NCBI GenBank assembly: GCA_903828665.1
Contig: CAIKMZ010000158.1
Location: 1 to 54,126, forward strand
Source of the DNA: an uncultured beta proteobacterium
GTDB lineage: Bacteria; Pseudomonadota; Gammaproteobacteria; Burkholderiales; Burkholderiaceae_C
Reading direction: 5' to 3'
Length of the DNA stretch: 54,126 nucleotides
Below the pieces are notes generated by a model. The model was not told where the DNA came from and searched no databases. It saw only the letters and a program-made list of their open reading frames with translations. Shown piece after piece: positions 17,014 through 26,541 of this stretch. The translations under genes and the position numbers were made by a program. How positions within the stretch are numbered: position 1 is the stretch's first letter; each line of letters starts with the position of its first letter.

Positions 17014-17822
17014 AGTACGAACACCTTCTCATGTCGGTCGATGGTCCGATCACCACCATCACACTGAACCGTCCGGAAAAGCGCAACGCGCTGGCGATGG
17101 CGGTCATGCTCGAGTTGACGCAGGCCTTGCAGGCTGTGGCCAGGAGCGAGGCACGCGGCGTGATCCTGGCTGCCAACGGACCGGTGTTCAGCGCCGGCCA
17201 CAACTTTGGCGACATGGCCGGCGCCACGCTCGAGCAGGCGCGCGAGTTGTTTGCCGTTTGTACCGCGATGATGGACGCCATCCAGGCGATGCCGCAGGTG
17301 GTGATCGCCCGCGTTCATGCGCTGGCCACGGCAGCGGGCTGCCAACTGGTTGCGAGTTGCGACCTCGCGGTGGCCGCTGACAGTGCAGGGTTTGCCATCC
17401 CGGGCGGCAAGGGCGGCCTGTTCTGCCATACGCCGCTGGTGGCGCTGGCGCGCAATCTGGGCCGCAAGCGCGCGCTCGAGATGGCGTTCACGGGCGACGC
17501 CATCGACGCCGTAACAGCCGTGCAGTGGGGCATGATCAACCGGGCCGTGCCAGCCGATCAGCTGGAGGCGGCAACGCTCGATCTGATCACGCGCGCCACG
17601 CGCGGCAGCGCCCTGTCCAAGGCGCTGGGCAAGCAGGGCTTCTACCGCCAGATCGATCTGCCGCAGGACGCTGCTTACCGTTACGCTGTCGAATTGATGG
17701 CCACAGCGGCGATGACACCCGATGCGCAGGAAGGCATAAGGGCCTTCCTCGAAAAGCGCCACGCGCAGTACACGCAGGGTGCAGATGCCAGCGCAAACAA
17801 TCTTCCGCCGGGCCGGCCCTAG
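17010..17822 (+). CDS. Enoyl-CoA hydratase/isomerase family protein
   Basis: The 270-residue crotonase-fold protein has ITLNRPEKRNALAMAVM, the oxyanion-hole segment GPVFSAGHNFGDMAG, and HALATAAGCQLVASCDLAVA. It lacks an obvious Glu at the usual first catalytic position, so it may be a hydratase-like isomerase or a side-activity enzyme; the substrate is unclear. The ATG at 17010 overlaps the psd stop, so the two are probably co-transcribed although their pathways differ. Confidence 0.9.
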   Translation: MKYEHLLMSVDGPITTITLNRPEKRNALAMAVMLELTQALQAVARSEARGVILAANGPVFSAGHNFGDMAGATLEQARELFAVCTAMMDAIQAMPQVVIARVHALATAAGCQLVASCDLAVAADSAGFAIPGGKGGLFCHTPLVALARNLGRKRALEMAFTGDAIDAVTAVQWGMINRAVPADQLEAATLDLITRATRGSALSKALGKQGFYRQIDLPQDAAYRYAVELMATAAMTPDAQEGIRAFLEKRHAQYTQGADASANNLPPGRP

Positions 17823-17861
17823 GCTCTGAACCGCTTGGCGGTCAGCCCCGCAAGGGAAGAT

Positions 17862-17933
17862 TAGCCCCCTCCGGGGGCAGCGCAGTACGCGAAGCGTTCT
17901 CGAAGAGCGGCGTAGCCACTAGCGTGGGGGCTA
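17862..17933. repeat. GC-rich palindromic intergenic element (REP-like)
   Basis: The element is bounded by an 8-bp inverted repeat (TAGCCCCC at 17862, GGGGGCTA at 17926). It begins with a tight inner hairpin GCCCCC-TCC-GGGGGC and fills the space between the convergent enoyl-CoA hydratase and purU genes, supplying the purU stop codon. Similar C/G-rich palindromes recur in Comamonadaceae genomes (from memory, not checked). It may act as a bidirectional terminator. Confidence 0.65.
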
Positions 17934-18779
17934 TCTGAAAATCACGGTCTTGTGACCGTTGATGAGGACGCGGTGTTCGCTGTGCCACTTGACCGCGCGC
18001 GCCAGTACCTGGCTCTCGGTGTCGCGGCCCAGTGCCGTCAGATCCTCGACCGTGCGGCTGTGATCGACCCGCGCCACATCCTGCTCGATGATCGGGCCTT
18101 CGTCGAGGTCCGCCGTCACGTAGTGGGCGGTGGCGCCGATCAGTTTCACGCCGCGATCATGCGCCTGGTAGTAGGGTTTGGCACCCTTGAAGCTCGGCAG
18201 GAACGAGTGGTGGATGTTGATGGCGCGGCCTGAGAGCTTGCGGCACAGGTCGTCGCTGAGCACCTGCATGTAGCGCGCCAGCACAACCAGCTCGGCCTGC
18301 TCGGCCTCGATGATCTCGTACTGGCGGGCCTCGGCCTGCGCCTTGGTTGCGGCGGTCACCGGCAGGTGATGAAACGGCACGTTGTAGCTGGCCGCGAGCT
18401 GGTAAAACTCGCGGTGGTTCGAGATGATGGCGCGGATGTCGAGCGCGAGCAGGCCGCTCTTCCAGCGAAACAGCAAGTCGTTGAGGCAATGCCCCTCCTT
18501 GCTGACCATGAGTACGGCGCGCATCGGCTGCGCCACGGCGTGCAAACCCCACCTCATTTCGAAGGGCCGAGCAAACGAATCCAGCTGCATCTTCAGGTCC
18601 TCCGGCGTGAGCTCGCCGCAGGCAAACTGGACGCGCATGAAGAAGAGACCCGTGTCATGGTCGTTGTACTGGGCGGCTTCTTCGATGTTGCCGCCGCGCT
18701 CCAGAAGGAAGCCCGAGACGGCATGCACAAGTCCGAGGCGGTCCGGGCAGGACAGGGTCAGGATGTAAACAGGTTTCAT
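17931..18779 (-). CDS. purU: Formyltetrahydrofolate deformylase
   Basis: The 282-residue protein has an N-terminal ACT domain (YILTLSCPDRLGLVHAVSGF) and a C-terminal formyltransferase-fold domain with AIISNHREF, the catalytic-region HHSFLPSFKGAKPYYQAHDRG and EGPIIEQDVARV. It hydrolyses 10-formyl-THF to formate and THF, balancing C1 and purine supply. The stop codon lies inside the palindromic repeat. Confidence 0.96.
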   Translation of the reverse strand: MKPVYILTLSCPDRLGLVHAVSGFLLERGGNIEEAAQYNDHDTGLFFMRVQFACGELTPEDLKMQLDSFARPFEMRWGLHAVAQPMRAVLMVSKEGHCLNDLLFRWKSGLLALDIRAIISNHREFYQLAASYNVPFHHLPVTAATKAQAEARQYEIIEAEQAELVVLARYMQVLSDDLCRKLSGRAINIHHSFLPSFKGAKPYYQAHDRGVKLIGATAHYVTADLDEGPIIEQDVARVDHSRTVEDLTALGRDTESQVLARAVKWHSEHRVLINGHKTVIFR

Positions 18780-18835
18780 AGGCCTGCATTGTCGCCGCAG
18801 AGTCCCGCGGCAGGCCTAGCGCGGGACTCGGCCGG

Positions 18836-19147
18836 TCAGTGAACCAGCACCGGGTTCTGCGCCAGTTCGGCGTATTGCTCGAGCGTTTCTTCAACCTCTT
18901 CCTGGGTTGGCGTCTTTTCCTGCCAGGCCGAGATGTGGCGCTGGAACAGTTCTGCCCACGAGCCGTCGAGGTAGACCTCCTTGCCCGAACGTTTGTCCAC
19001 GATCTCGAAGCCGTGGCGCGCCAGCGCCGGCACCAGCAGCAACTGCGCGATGCGCTCGCTGTCGTTTTCGTCGGTCACGTCGGTGGCTACTGCATTGGCC
19101 AGCATGTGCGTCACCGAGTAGGTGTCAGAGTCGTAAAGCGTGTGCAT
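18836..19147 (-). CDS. DUF3567-family protein
   Basis: A 103-residue acidic protein starting MHTLYDSDTYSVTHML, with GFEIVDKRSGKEVYLDG and the terminal NPVLVH. These features match the small DUF3567 family that I know only from Burkholderiales. The function is unknown. It has no signal peptide or membrane segment. It lies between purU and the DUF3108 remnant, 56 bases from purU. Confidence 0.8.
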   Translation of the reverse strand: MHTLYDSDTYSVTHMLANAVATDVTDENDSERIAQLLLVPALARHGFEIVDKRSGKEVYLDGSWAELFQRHISAWQEKTPTQEEVEETLEQYAELAQNPVLVH

Positions 19148-19235
19148 GGATCAATTATCCTTTAATCGTCATTGCACCACACTTGGTCGCACTCACGCCA
19201 ATTTCAAGGGCCTGCTGCCTCGGCCCCTTCCGCGC

Positions 19236-20221
19236 TCAGGGCGTCGCTGGCTGGCCGGACAGCCATTGCTGGTCGAGAAACTCGCTGTTGGCGTCCGTGA
19301 TGCGCATGCGCACCGGCAGGTAGCCCAATGACGGCGCCAGCCACAGTTAGACCTTCTGGTCAAACGCGCGGCGCGGGTTGCGCATCAGTTTCAGGGCTGC
19401 TAGCTCGCCGCCGGGCAAGGCCTGTGTCTCCAGGTTCTCGACGGTAAACAGCCAGAGATCGGAATCGCGCGGCCCGACAACCGGCAGTGTCAGCGTGCTG
19501 GCCTGCGGGTAGGCCTCGGCGTTGCCGGCCAGCATGGCCGCCAGTTGCAGCAGGATGCTCAGGCGGTCCTGCGCGCCGTCGAGCAGTGGCGCGTCCGGGG
19601 TGTTGGCGCTGAAGGTGATCTTGCCCTGCTCGCGCACGAAGTGGGCCGCGACCTCGCTGCGTTTCTTGTCCGAAAACCGCGCTGGCGCATGACCGGCAGG
19701 GGCCCGGCACTGAAAGTCAGTCGGGCGTCGTAATGGGTGCCGTCGGGCTGCCATAACAGTTCGGCCCGCAGGTTGTAGGGAAACTTGCTGCCTTTGACGT
19801 CGTACTGGAGTAGCGCTGCGCCCGGGACCCGGTAGGCGCGCTCCGGGCTCGCAGTTTCGCGCGGCGCCTGCGCAACCATGGTGGGCGCAGCCACCTCGGT
19901 TGCGGGTGCTGTCGTCGCAATGGGGGTCGCGCCCGCGTTCGTTGCGCTTGGTTCAGTGCCCGCCGTGGCGGGCGACTCGTCGGCCTTGCGCGGGGACGGA
20001 GCCGGACGCTTGACGCCGGGCTGCCTTGCTGTCGGCGCATCTGCCCGGGCGTCGACCGGTTCGAGTGCCCGGGTGCTGAATGCCGGCACCGGCGCTGGCG
20101 TATTCGGGGCAAGGGTCGGCGAATCATCCTGCAGCAGCAAGTGAAGCAGCAGCACGATCAGGGTCAGTCCCGCCAGCGCCTTGCGCGAAACAGTCTGCGG
20201 TCTGGTCCGACTCGTCGGCAT
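19236..20221 (-). pseudogene. DUF3108-domain protein, broken by frameshift and nonsense codon
   Basis: The intact 5' part (from ATG 20221) encodes an N-terminal membrane anchor (LAGLTLIVLLLHLLL), a Pro/Ala/Thr-rich linker and the first DUF3108 strands (YDVKGSKFPYNL, YDARLTFSAGPLPV). Near 19690-19705 the frame is lost and about a dozen expected residues are missing. The domain resumes in another frame at APARFSDKKRSEVAAHF and runs to RRAFDQKV. There a TAA (19347-19349) replaces the Glu expected in QKVELWLAP. Downstream codons still read LWLAPSLGYLPVRMRI to a stop at 19236. Two separate lesions argue for real decay. Confidence 0.8.
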
Positions 20222-20238
20222 GGCTCGTGCCCGGGCGC

Positions 20239-23200
20239 TCAGTCGTAGCGCAGTGTGAAGATCAGATCCAGCGTGCTTTGTTCGCCGGTCTGGGCGCGCA
20301 GCGTGAACTGGCGTGACAGTTCGTAGAAGATGTAGAAGCTGCCCAGGGCGCTGGTCAGGCTGCGTTCGTAGGCGACGTAGAAGTTGCGCGCGATGTTCTT
20401 GCCGAGCGTTACGGTGGTTTCGCTCGTGCTCGTGCCGGTGCTGCTGTTGGCGCTGCTGCCGAACGACAACTGGTCGAGTCCGAACGCATTGGCCAGGCCG
20501 CCGCCAACGCCCTTGTCCTTGCCGCCGAGCAGCGAGAGCGCCGCCTGCTGCAGCATGGCGGCTTCGCTGCCGCCGTTGACGGGCGCGCGACCGAGCACCA
20601 GCCAGGACAATTTTTCAGCGTCGGGCAGATCGGGGTCCGCGTACAGCCGCACGATCGGCGACAGCACGCTGCCGCTGATGCGCACGCCCACCCGTTGCTG
20701 CAGTTGCGGGCGGATCGCCAGGATGTCGAGCGCCGGGTTGTCGTACGGTCCGCTGAAGCGCAGCACGCCTTCCTCGATCGTTAGCTGCTGCCCGTAGGCC
20801 TTGTAAGTTCCACCCAGCGCGCGCAACTCGCCGATCAGTCGCGGCGTGCGTCCCGAATCGCCGCCACTGCGCAATTCGAGCTCGCCGCCCAGCCGCGTCG
20901 CCAGGCCGTGACCGCTCACCTGAAAGCGCGGCCCAAAGTCCAGGCTGACGACCACATCGGGCGTTACGCCGCCGGGGCTGGAGGGCATCGCGGCGGTTGC
21001 GCCGGGGCTGCTGCGGGGCGCTGTGCCAATGCGCGTGCTGCGCAGCTTCACATCGTCACCCAGGCGCGGCGCGGTGTCTTCGGGCAGGACGAACAAGGCC
21101 TGATCGGCCCTGAGCTTGCCGCGCACGGTCAGCCGCGCGTCGGCGAGTCTTGCCGAGACCTGGCCTGAGAGCACCAGCCGCCGGTCGGCCATAGCGCTGA
21201 CGCGCAGGGCATCGGCCTGGAAATCGAGCGCCATGTGCAAGCGCGAGCGCAGTGTCGCGGCTGCGTCGCTGGCGGCTGGCCACTCCACCGAGCCGGTGGC
21301 CGACAGCGAGCCCGGGTTGCTGGTGCCGGCGCCGGCGACCTTGAATTCGAGGATGTCCATGCGCTGGCCGTTGAGCTTGGCGCGCAGCGTGCCTTTGCTG
21401 AAATCGATGCCGTCCACAACCGAGCTCACCGCCAGGTCTTGCGCCAGCAGCGTGCCGTGCCACTGGGGTGCGCGGCGCGTGCCGGAGAGTTCGGCCCGGG
21501 CTTCCAGTGTGCCGCGCAAGCGCCAGCCTGGCGGCGCCAGCCGCGACCAGTTGGTCAGCGGCGGCAGTTGGGCGTTCAGTGTGCCGCTCAAGGGCGCATC
21601 CATGGGCCAGCTCCAGCCCTCGTCCTGGCGCAGCAGCCGGCTGCTGAAGTCCGCCTGCACCTGACCGGCGCGCTCGCTGGCCCAGCGCAGGCTGCTTGTC
21701 AGGCGCTCGCCGTCGGCGCTCAGCACCAGGCGCGCATCGCTGATGCCGGCGCGCAGTGTGCCGAGATTGGCGTCGCCGGTCTGCAGTAGCAGATCGCCGC
21801 TGCTGCGCTGCAGCGTCGCGCGCACCTGCAGCGCGGCGCCGCCGGATGCGTCCCACTGCCCGCCCAGCAGCAGGTCGCCGCTGACGCCCATGCTGGCCAT
21901 GGCGGTCTGGCCGAGCCGGTCCAGCCAGGCCAGCGGCAGGCCTTGCACCGAGCCCTGCGTGTGCCAGTCGCTGCGCCGGCCCTGCTGCGACCAGTGCGCG
22001 TCCTGCCAGCTCATGACCGCCAGTCCGGGCAGCGCGGCGCTCAGCCGGGCGCTGCCGGCGCCGATGTCGAGCGTGCTCAGCGCTGCACTGCGTTGCCAGC
22101 GCAGCGGCAGGCTGCGCTCCAGTTGCAGCGTCCAGAGGTCTGCCGCGACGCTGCCGTGCGCGCTTAGCTGTGCGCTCTCCAGCTCGGCCTGCCAAAGGCC
22201 GTCGCTACCTTGCGTGCCATGCGCTTGCGCCGCGAGCGCGAAGTGACGCCCGGCCTGTTCGGCCTGGGTCTGTGTCTTGAGTTTCCAAGCGCTGAGCGTG
22301 CCCGAGAGGTCGAGCTGCAACCCGAGCAGACGCCAGGCCTGCGCGGCATCCTGTCGCTCGCCGCGCAGCGTGAGTTGGTCGGACTGCATGCGGGCCTCGA
22401 TCTGCAGGTTGCGGCCCTGGCCTTGCCATCCGCCTTGCCAGTGGCCGTTCAGACTGGCGCTGCCCGCCAGCGCGGTGCCGCTGGGCGTGGCCGGGCTGCC
22501 GGGCCAGCGCGCCAGCCATTGCCGGGCCTGGGCGGCGTCGCTGATCTGGATGCTGATATCGCCTTGTCCACGGCTGCTCGCCATCTCGCCTGCCAGCGTG
22601 GCGCGGGCGCCGGGCAGGGTCAGGTCGAGCTGGGCCGCGAGTGCACGCGTGTCGGTCTGGTACTTGAGCTGTCCCTGCAACTGCGCGTCGTCGGTTTGCA
22701 GCGAGAGCGTGTCGATGCGCAGTGCCGGCGCCAGCCACAGGCCGCGCGCCTGCATCGTCTTGAGGCGAAGCCCGGCCAGCGCGCCGCTGGTCGCCGTGCT
22801 TTGCGCGGCGCCGGTCTGCAGTTGCGCGTCAAAGGCAATGCCGGCGGGCGTCTGCTGCGCGGTCAGCCGGCCGTCCAGCCGGGTCGCCGCCAGTCGTGAG
22901 TCGATGGCCGCCGGGTTCACACCCTGCAGTGTGGCACTGCCTTGCCAGCCCGCGTGAGCGCCGGTCCTTGTGGCGGGGTTGTCAACGATGCCCTGCGCCC
23001 TGATGTGGCCGCCACCGGCGCTGGCCTGCAGCGACTCGACCACCCACTGCCCCTGCGTGAATGCCAGCGTGCCCTGCAGACTGTCGAGCGGCAGACGTCG
23101 CTGGTTCCATGCGCCCGCTTGCGTGTTCGTGAGTTCGACGATGGCCTGCCAGCCGGGGCCGGCGGGCGTGACCCGGGTGCTGCCGCTCAGCCGGGTCTGC

Positions 23201-24051
23201 GGTGCCTGCGGCCACAGCGCGGCCAGGTTCAGGGCCTGCCACTGCGCCGTGGCGCTGACGATGGCCTGCGCCTGCCACGGCTGCAAGGTCGCCACCAAAT
23301 TGCCCTGCATCGCCGCATCGGGTGTAGCGCCCTTCTCGGGTACGAGTCGAGCCTGCAATTGCAGCGTTGCGTCGCGGCCCGTAAGTTGCCCCTTCACGTC
23401 AAGCAAGGCGTCCAGATGCAGGCTTTGGCGACTCGACGGCAGCGTGGTTTGCACGCTGCCCTGCAATTGCGCGACCAGTTGCATCGGCGCTTGCGCTTCC
23501 AGCCGGCCGCTGAAGTGATAGCTGCCGGCTGCCATCTGCGCGCTGCCGTCATCGAGCCGGTGTGCCTGGCCGTCAAAGCGGTAGTGCCCGGCCAGATTCG
23601 TGAGCTGCAGCGCGGGTGGCCCGACCCACTCCAGTGCTGCCACTGATACTTGCGCGTCGACCCGAAAGGGCAGGCGCAGGTCGGCCGGCGGTGTCGGCGT
23701 TGTGGCAGCGCGCCGGTCATCGATGCGCACCTGACCAATGCGCAGGCGCGTCAGGCGCAGTTCGCCCGCCCATACGCTGCCGGCGACCCAATCGCTTGTC
23801 AGGTCCGTGGCCTGGACGCTGAGCTGACCCTGCTGCCAGCGCAGCCAGCCGATGTGCCCGCCGCTGCGCAGCGAGCCTTTGACGTCCTTGAATTCCAGTG
23901 TCTGTCCGGCCGGCAGCAGGCGAGTGATCTGGTTCAGTGTGGTAGCCAGCGAGGTGTCGCCGCCGCTCCAGGACCACAAGGCCGCCACGCCCAGCAGCAG
24001 CGCCAGCAACAGGCTGGCGACGACGAGCAGGATGCGGCGCAGCGTCTTCAT
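20239..24051 (-). CDS. tamB: Translocation and assembly module protein TamB
   Basis: The 1270-residue protein has one N-terminal membrane segment (RRILLVVASLLLALLLGVAAL), a very long body of repetitive beta-strands (AsmA-like/DUF490 groove) and a conserved C terminus with DNPALDILAIRPQLQQRVGV and STLDLIFTLRYD. TamB spans the periplasm and works with TamA in outer-membrane protein insertion and phospholipid transport. The ATG at 24051 overlaps the tamA stop by one base (TGATG), so translation is coupled. Confidence 0.93.
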   Translation of the reverse strand: MKTLRRILLVVASLLLALLLGVAALWSWSGGDTSLATTLNQITRLLPAGQTLEFKDVKGSLRSGGHIGWLRWQQGQLSVQATDLTSDWVAGSVWAGELRLTRLRIGQVRIDDRRAATTPTPPADLRLPFRVDAQVSVAALEWVGPPALQLTNLAGHYRFDGQAHRLDDGSAQMAAGSYHFSGRLEAQAPMQLVAQLQGSVQTTLPSSRQSLHLDALLDVKGQLTGRDATLQLQARLVPEKGATPDAAMQGNLVATLQPWQAQAIVSATAQWQALNLAALWPQAPQTRLSGSTRVTPAGPGWQAIVELTNTQAGAWNQRRLPLDSLQGTLAFTQGQWVVESLQASAGGGHIRAQGIVDNPATRTGAHAGWQGSATLQGVNPAAIDSRLAATRLDGRLTAQQTPAGIAFDAQLQTGAAQSTATSGALAGLRLKTMQARGLWLAPALRIDTLSLQTDDAQLQGQLKYQTDTRALAAQLDLTLPGARATLAGEMASSRGQGDISIQISDAAQARQWLARWPGSPATPSGTALAGSASLNGHWQGGWQGQGRNLQIEARMQSDQLTLRGERQDAAQAWRLLGLQLDLSGTLSAWKLKTQTQAEQAGRHFALAAQAHGTQGSDGLWQAELESAQLSAHGSVAADLWTLQLERSLPLRWQRSAALSTLDIGAGSARLSAALPGLAVMSWQDAHWSQQGRRSDWHTQGSVQGLPLAWLDRLGQTAMASMGVSGDLLLGGQWDASGGAALQVRATLQRSSGDLLLQTGDANLGTLRAGISDARLVLSADGERLTSSLRWASERAGQVQADFSSRLLRQDEGWSWPMDAPLSGTLNAQLPPLTNWSRLAPPGWRLRGTLEARAELSGTRRAPQWHGTLLAQDLAVSSVVDGIDFSKGTLRAKLNGQRMDILEFKVAGAGTSNPGSLSATGSVEWPAASDAAATLRSRLHMALDFQADALRVSAMADRRLVLSGQVSARLADARLTVRGKLRADQALFVLPEDTAPRLGDDVKLRSTRIGTAPRSSPGATAAMPSSPGGVTPDVVVSLDFGPRFQVSGHGLATRLGGELELRSGGDSGRTPRLIGELRALGGTYKAYGQQLTIEEGVLRFSGPYDNPALDILAIRPQLQQRVGVRISGSVLSPIVRLYADPDLPDAEKLSWLVLGRAPVNGGSEAAMLQQAALSLLGGKDKGVGGGLANAFGLDQLSFGSSANSSTGTSTSETTVTLGKNIARNFYVAYERSLTSALGSFYIFYELSRQFTLRAQTGEQSTLDLIFTLRYD

Positions 24052-25874
24052 CAGAACGTGAACCCGAGGTTCATGTGCAGGCGAAAACGCTGCACGGCCA
24101 CGCCGTAGGCAAGGTCGATCTGAAGCGGCCCGACCGGGCTCTTCCAGCGCACGCCGGCACCGTAGCCGACGCGGGCACGCAACTCGCGCGGTGTGTCGGC
24201 GACCGCGCCGGCATCCACGAACAAAGTGCCCTCCCATTCGGTGGCCTGGTTGTTGCGGATGATCGGACGCTGCCACTCCACACTGCCGATGCCCATGTAG
24301 CGACCGGCCGTGGTCTGGCCGTTGGGCAGGGTGACGCCCAGGGTGTGGTACGCGTAGCCGCGCACGCTGGTGTCGCCGCCGGTCAGGAACAGCTGCGTGC
24401 TCGGCAGGATGGCGCTCTCGCTGGCGAGCACGGCGCCGGCTTCGGCGCGCAACACGAGGCGGCCCGCCCGCAGCGCCGCGATCGAGCCCTCGGCGCTGCG
24501 CGGCCCCAGCGGCACGTAGCCGAGCCAGCGCGCCACCAGGCGACTGAAGGGGTCGCGCTGGCTGCTCAAGGTGCTGCCGCCGCCGACCTCGACGCCCAGG
24601 CCCCAGCCGCTCGACGGAAACGGCAACTGGTCGAAATTGCGCAGGGTGAAGGCGTAATTGGCGCTCAGCGTCTGCGCCAGGATCGGCGCGCTGGCGTCAG
24701 TCGGAACGCTGTCGGAACGATCGAACTGCAGGTAGTAGTTGCGCTCGATGTGCTCGTCGGTCTGTCGGCGCCCGAACTGCAAATGCTGGCTGCTGACCTG
24801 GTAACTGCCGACCGGCTCGCGCTGCAACAGCAGCGCACTGGTCCAGCGCCAGTTGTCGGCATCGGGTGGCGCGGTCAGCTCGGTGCCGAGCGCGCGCGTG
24901 TCGCGATCGAGCAGGATCTTGCTGATGGCGCGCCAGCCGATGCCCGGTACCTGGTTGTGCGTGTGCTCGGCGCTCAGGCGCAGGCCGGCGTCGGTGCTGG
25001 CGCCGACACCCAGCACGAGCTTTTGTAGCTTGGCCTCGCGCACCTGCACGCGCAGCGGTGCCGCCTGCGGGTCGCCCGAAGTGTCCAGCGCGATGAAGGC
25101 GGAATCGAAATAGCCGCTTTCCGTCAGCCGCTGCTGCGCCTGCGCCAGCTGCGCCTGCGTGTATTCGGCGCCCGGTCTCAAGTGCGCCAGTCGCGTGACC
25201 AGTTCGGCGCTGTGGTGCTGGGCGCCGCTGATCACCAACGGGCCCAGATGGTAGTCGGGCCCGGATTCCAGTGTGACCGAGAGCCGCGCGCTGTGCTGCA
25301 CGGGGTCGATGTCGGCCAGGGTGTCGCCGAGCTGTCCGGCGGCGTAGCGCAAGGTGGTGAGCTGGCGCAGCGCCAGCCGCTTGGCCTCGTCCCAGCCACT
25401 CTGGGTAAAACGGCTGCCCGCTGGCAGCGCCCAACCGGCTTCGATCCGCTGGCGCTGTTGCTGTGCCGCGTCGTCGCTGCCGATCGGGCCGTTGAATGTG
25501 ATGCGAACCTCGCTGACCCGCGTCGGTTCGCCGGGCACAACGCGCAGTTGCACCGTGCGTGGCGCCGTTGCGCTGATGGCGTTCTGGCGTTCGATGCGGA
25601 TCTCCGGCGCGAAGTAGCCGAGTGTGGCCAGCAGTTCGCGCGTGTCATCGCGCGCGGCGCTCAGCAGGCGGTCGAGCTCGGCGTCGTCGAGGTCGGCGAG
25701 TTCACGGTAACGCTGCAGTTCGAGGTGTCGCGTGAGCAGCGGACGCACCTCCTCAGGGGCTTCAACGAGCAGATCGAAAGCAGGCGTGGCAGCCAGGGCG
25801 GCGCCGGCAGCGCAAGCGTAAAGCGCGCCTGCCAGCACCCATCCCGTCACGCCGGATGCACCCGATCTGATCAT
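24051..25874 (-). CDS. tamA: Translocation and assembly module protein TamA (Omp85 family)
   Basis: The 607-residue product has a signal peptide (VLAGALYACAAGAALA), POTRA-like domains (RVSEVRITFNGPIG, YHLGPLVISGAQHH) and a C-terminal Omp85 barrel with FLTGGDTSVRGYAYHTLG and the terminal RFRLHMNLGFTF ending in Phe. It forms the outer-membrane half of the TAM complex. The ATG at 25874 is preferred since it directly precedes the signal sequence; an upstream ATG at 25910 adds 12 charged residues. Confidence 0.93.
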   Translation of the reverse strand: MIRSGASGVTGWVLAGALYACAAGAALAATPAFDLLVEAPEEVRPLLTRHLELQRYRELADLDDAELDRLLSAARDDTRELLATLGYFAPEIRIERQNAISATAPRTVQLRVVPGEPTRVSEVRITFNGPIGSDDAAQQQRQRIEAGWALPAGSRFTQSGWDEAKRLALRQLTTLRYAAGQLGDTLADIDPVQHSARLSVTLESGPDYHLGPLVISGAQHHSAELVTRLAHLRPGAEYTQAQLAQAQQRLTESGYFDSAFIALDTSGDPQAAPLRVQVREAKLQKLVLGVGASTDAGLRLSAEHTHNQVPGIGWRAISKILLDRDTRALGTELTAPPDADNWRWTSALLLQREPVGSYQVSSQHLQFGRRQTDEHIERNYYLQFDRSDSVPTDASAPILAQTLSANYAFTLRNFDQLPFPSSGWGLGVEVGGGSTLSSQRDPFSRLVARWLGYVPLGPRSAEGSIAALRAGRLVLRAEAGAVLASESAILPSTQLFLTGGDTSVRGYAYHTLGVTLPNGQTTAGRYMGIGSVEWQRPIIRNNQATEWEGTLFVDAGAVADTPRELRARVGYGAGVRWKSPVGPLQIDLAYGVAVQRFRLHMNLGFTF

Positions 25875-25914
25875 GTGCTCATTCTGCCATCGCGTGCTGC
25901 GCACGCGCACGTGT

Positions 25915-26520
25915 TCAAGCGCCGGCCAGTTGCTTGGCGAAGGTCTTGATGCCGCGCAGCATCATTTCAATCGATACCGCGACCAGCACCAGACCCATCA
26001 GGCGTTCCAGCGCGACCACGAAGCGGTCGCCCGCCACACGCTGGATGCGCTCGGCCAGCACCAGCACGGTGGCGCTCACGGCCATCGTGACGCACAGCGC
26101 GGCAATCCATTCCATGCGCCGCTCCGGCGCCTGCGAGACCAGCAGCAGGACGGTGGCCAGCGCCGACGGGCCGGCAATGGCCGGAATGGCCAGTGGCACG
26201 ATCAGAGGCTCGCCTTTTTCTCCCGGCACCTCGATGCCCGGTGGCGGCGGAAAAATCATGCGCAGGGCGATCAGGAACAGGATCACGCCGCCACCGATCT
26301 GCAGCGAGAGTTCGCTCAGGTTCATCAGGCGCAGAAAACCGTCGCCGACGAACATGAAGGTCAGCAACAGGACGAAGGCGATCAGGACCTCGCGCAGGAT
26401 GACCCACGGCCGGCGCTGCGGCGCCACATGCCGCAGGGCATTGGCGAAGATCGGTATGTTGCCGATGGGGTCGGTGATCAGGATCAGCAGGATGGTGGCC
26501 GAGGCGAATGTGTAATTCAT
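25915..26520 (-). CDS. MarC-family integral membrane protein
   Basis: The 201-residue protein has six predicted membrane segments and MarC motifs: LILITDPIGNIPIFANAL near the start and LAIPAIAGPSALATVLLL in the middle. Despite the name, the family has no confirmed role in drug resistance; transport is only presumed. It lies 40 bases upstream of tamA on the same strand and could share a transcript. Confidence 0.9.
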   Translation of the reverse strand: MNYTFASATILLILITDPIGNIPIFANALRHVAPQRRPWVILREVLIAFVLLLTFMFVGDGFLRLMNLSELSLQIGGGVILFLIALRMIFPPPPGIEVPGEKGEPLIVPLAIPAIAGPSALATVLLLVSQAPERRMEWIAALCVTMAVSATVLVLAERIQRVAGDRFVVALERLMGLVLVAVSIEMMLRGIKTFAKQLAGA

Positions 26521-26541
26521 GGTCCCGGCAGGATAGCAGGC

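Noticed and set aside
21056..22195. Long frames on both strands within tamB.
   Set aside because: They arise from the GC-rich repetitive tamB sequence; Ala/Arg-rich composition typical of out-of-frame reading.
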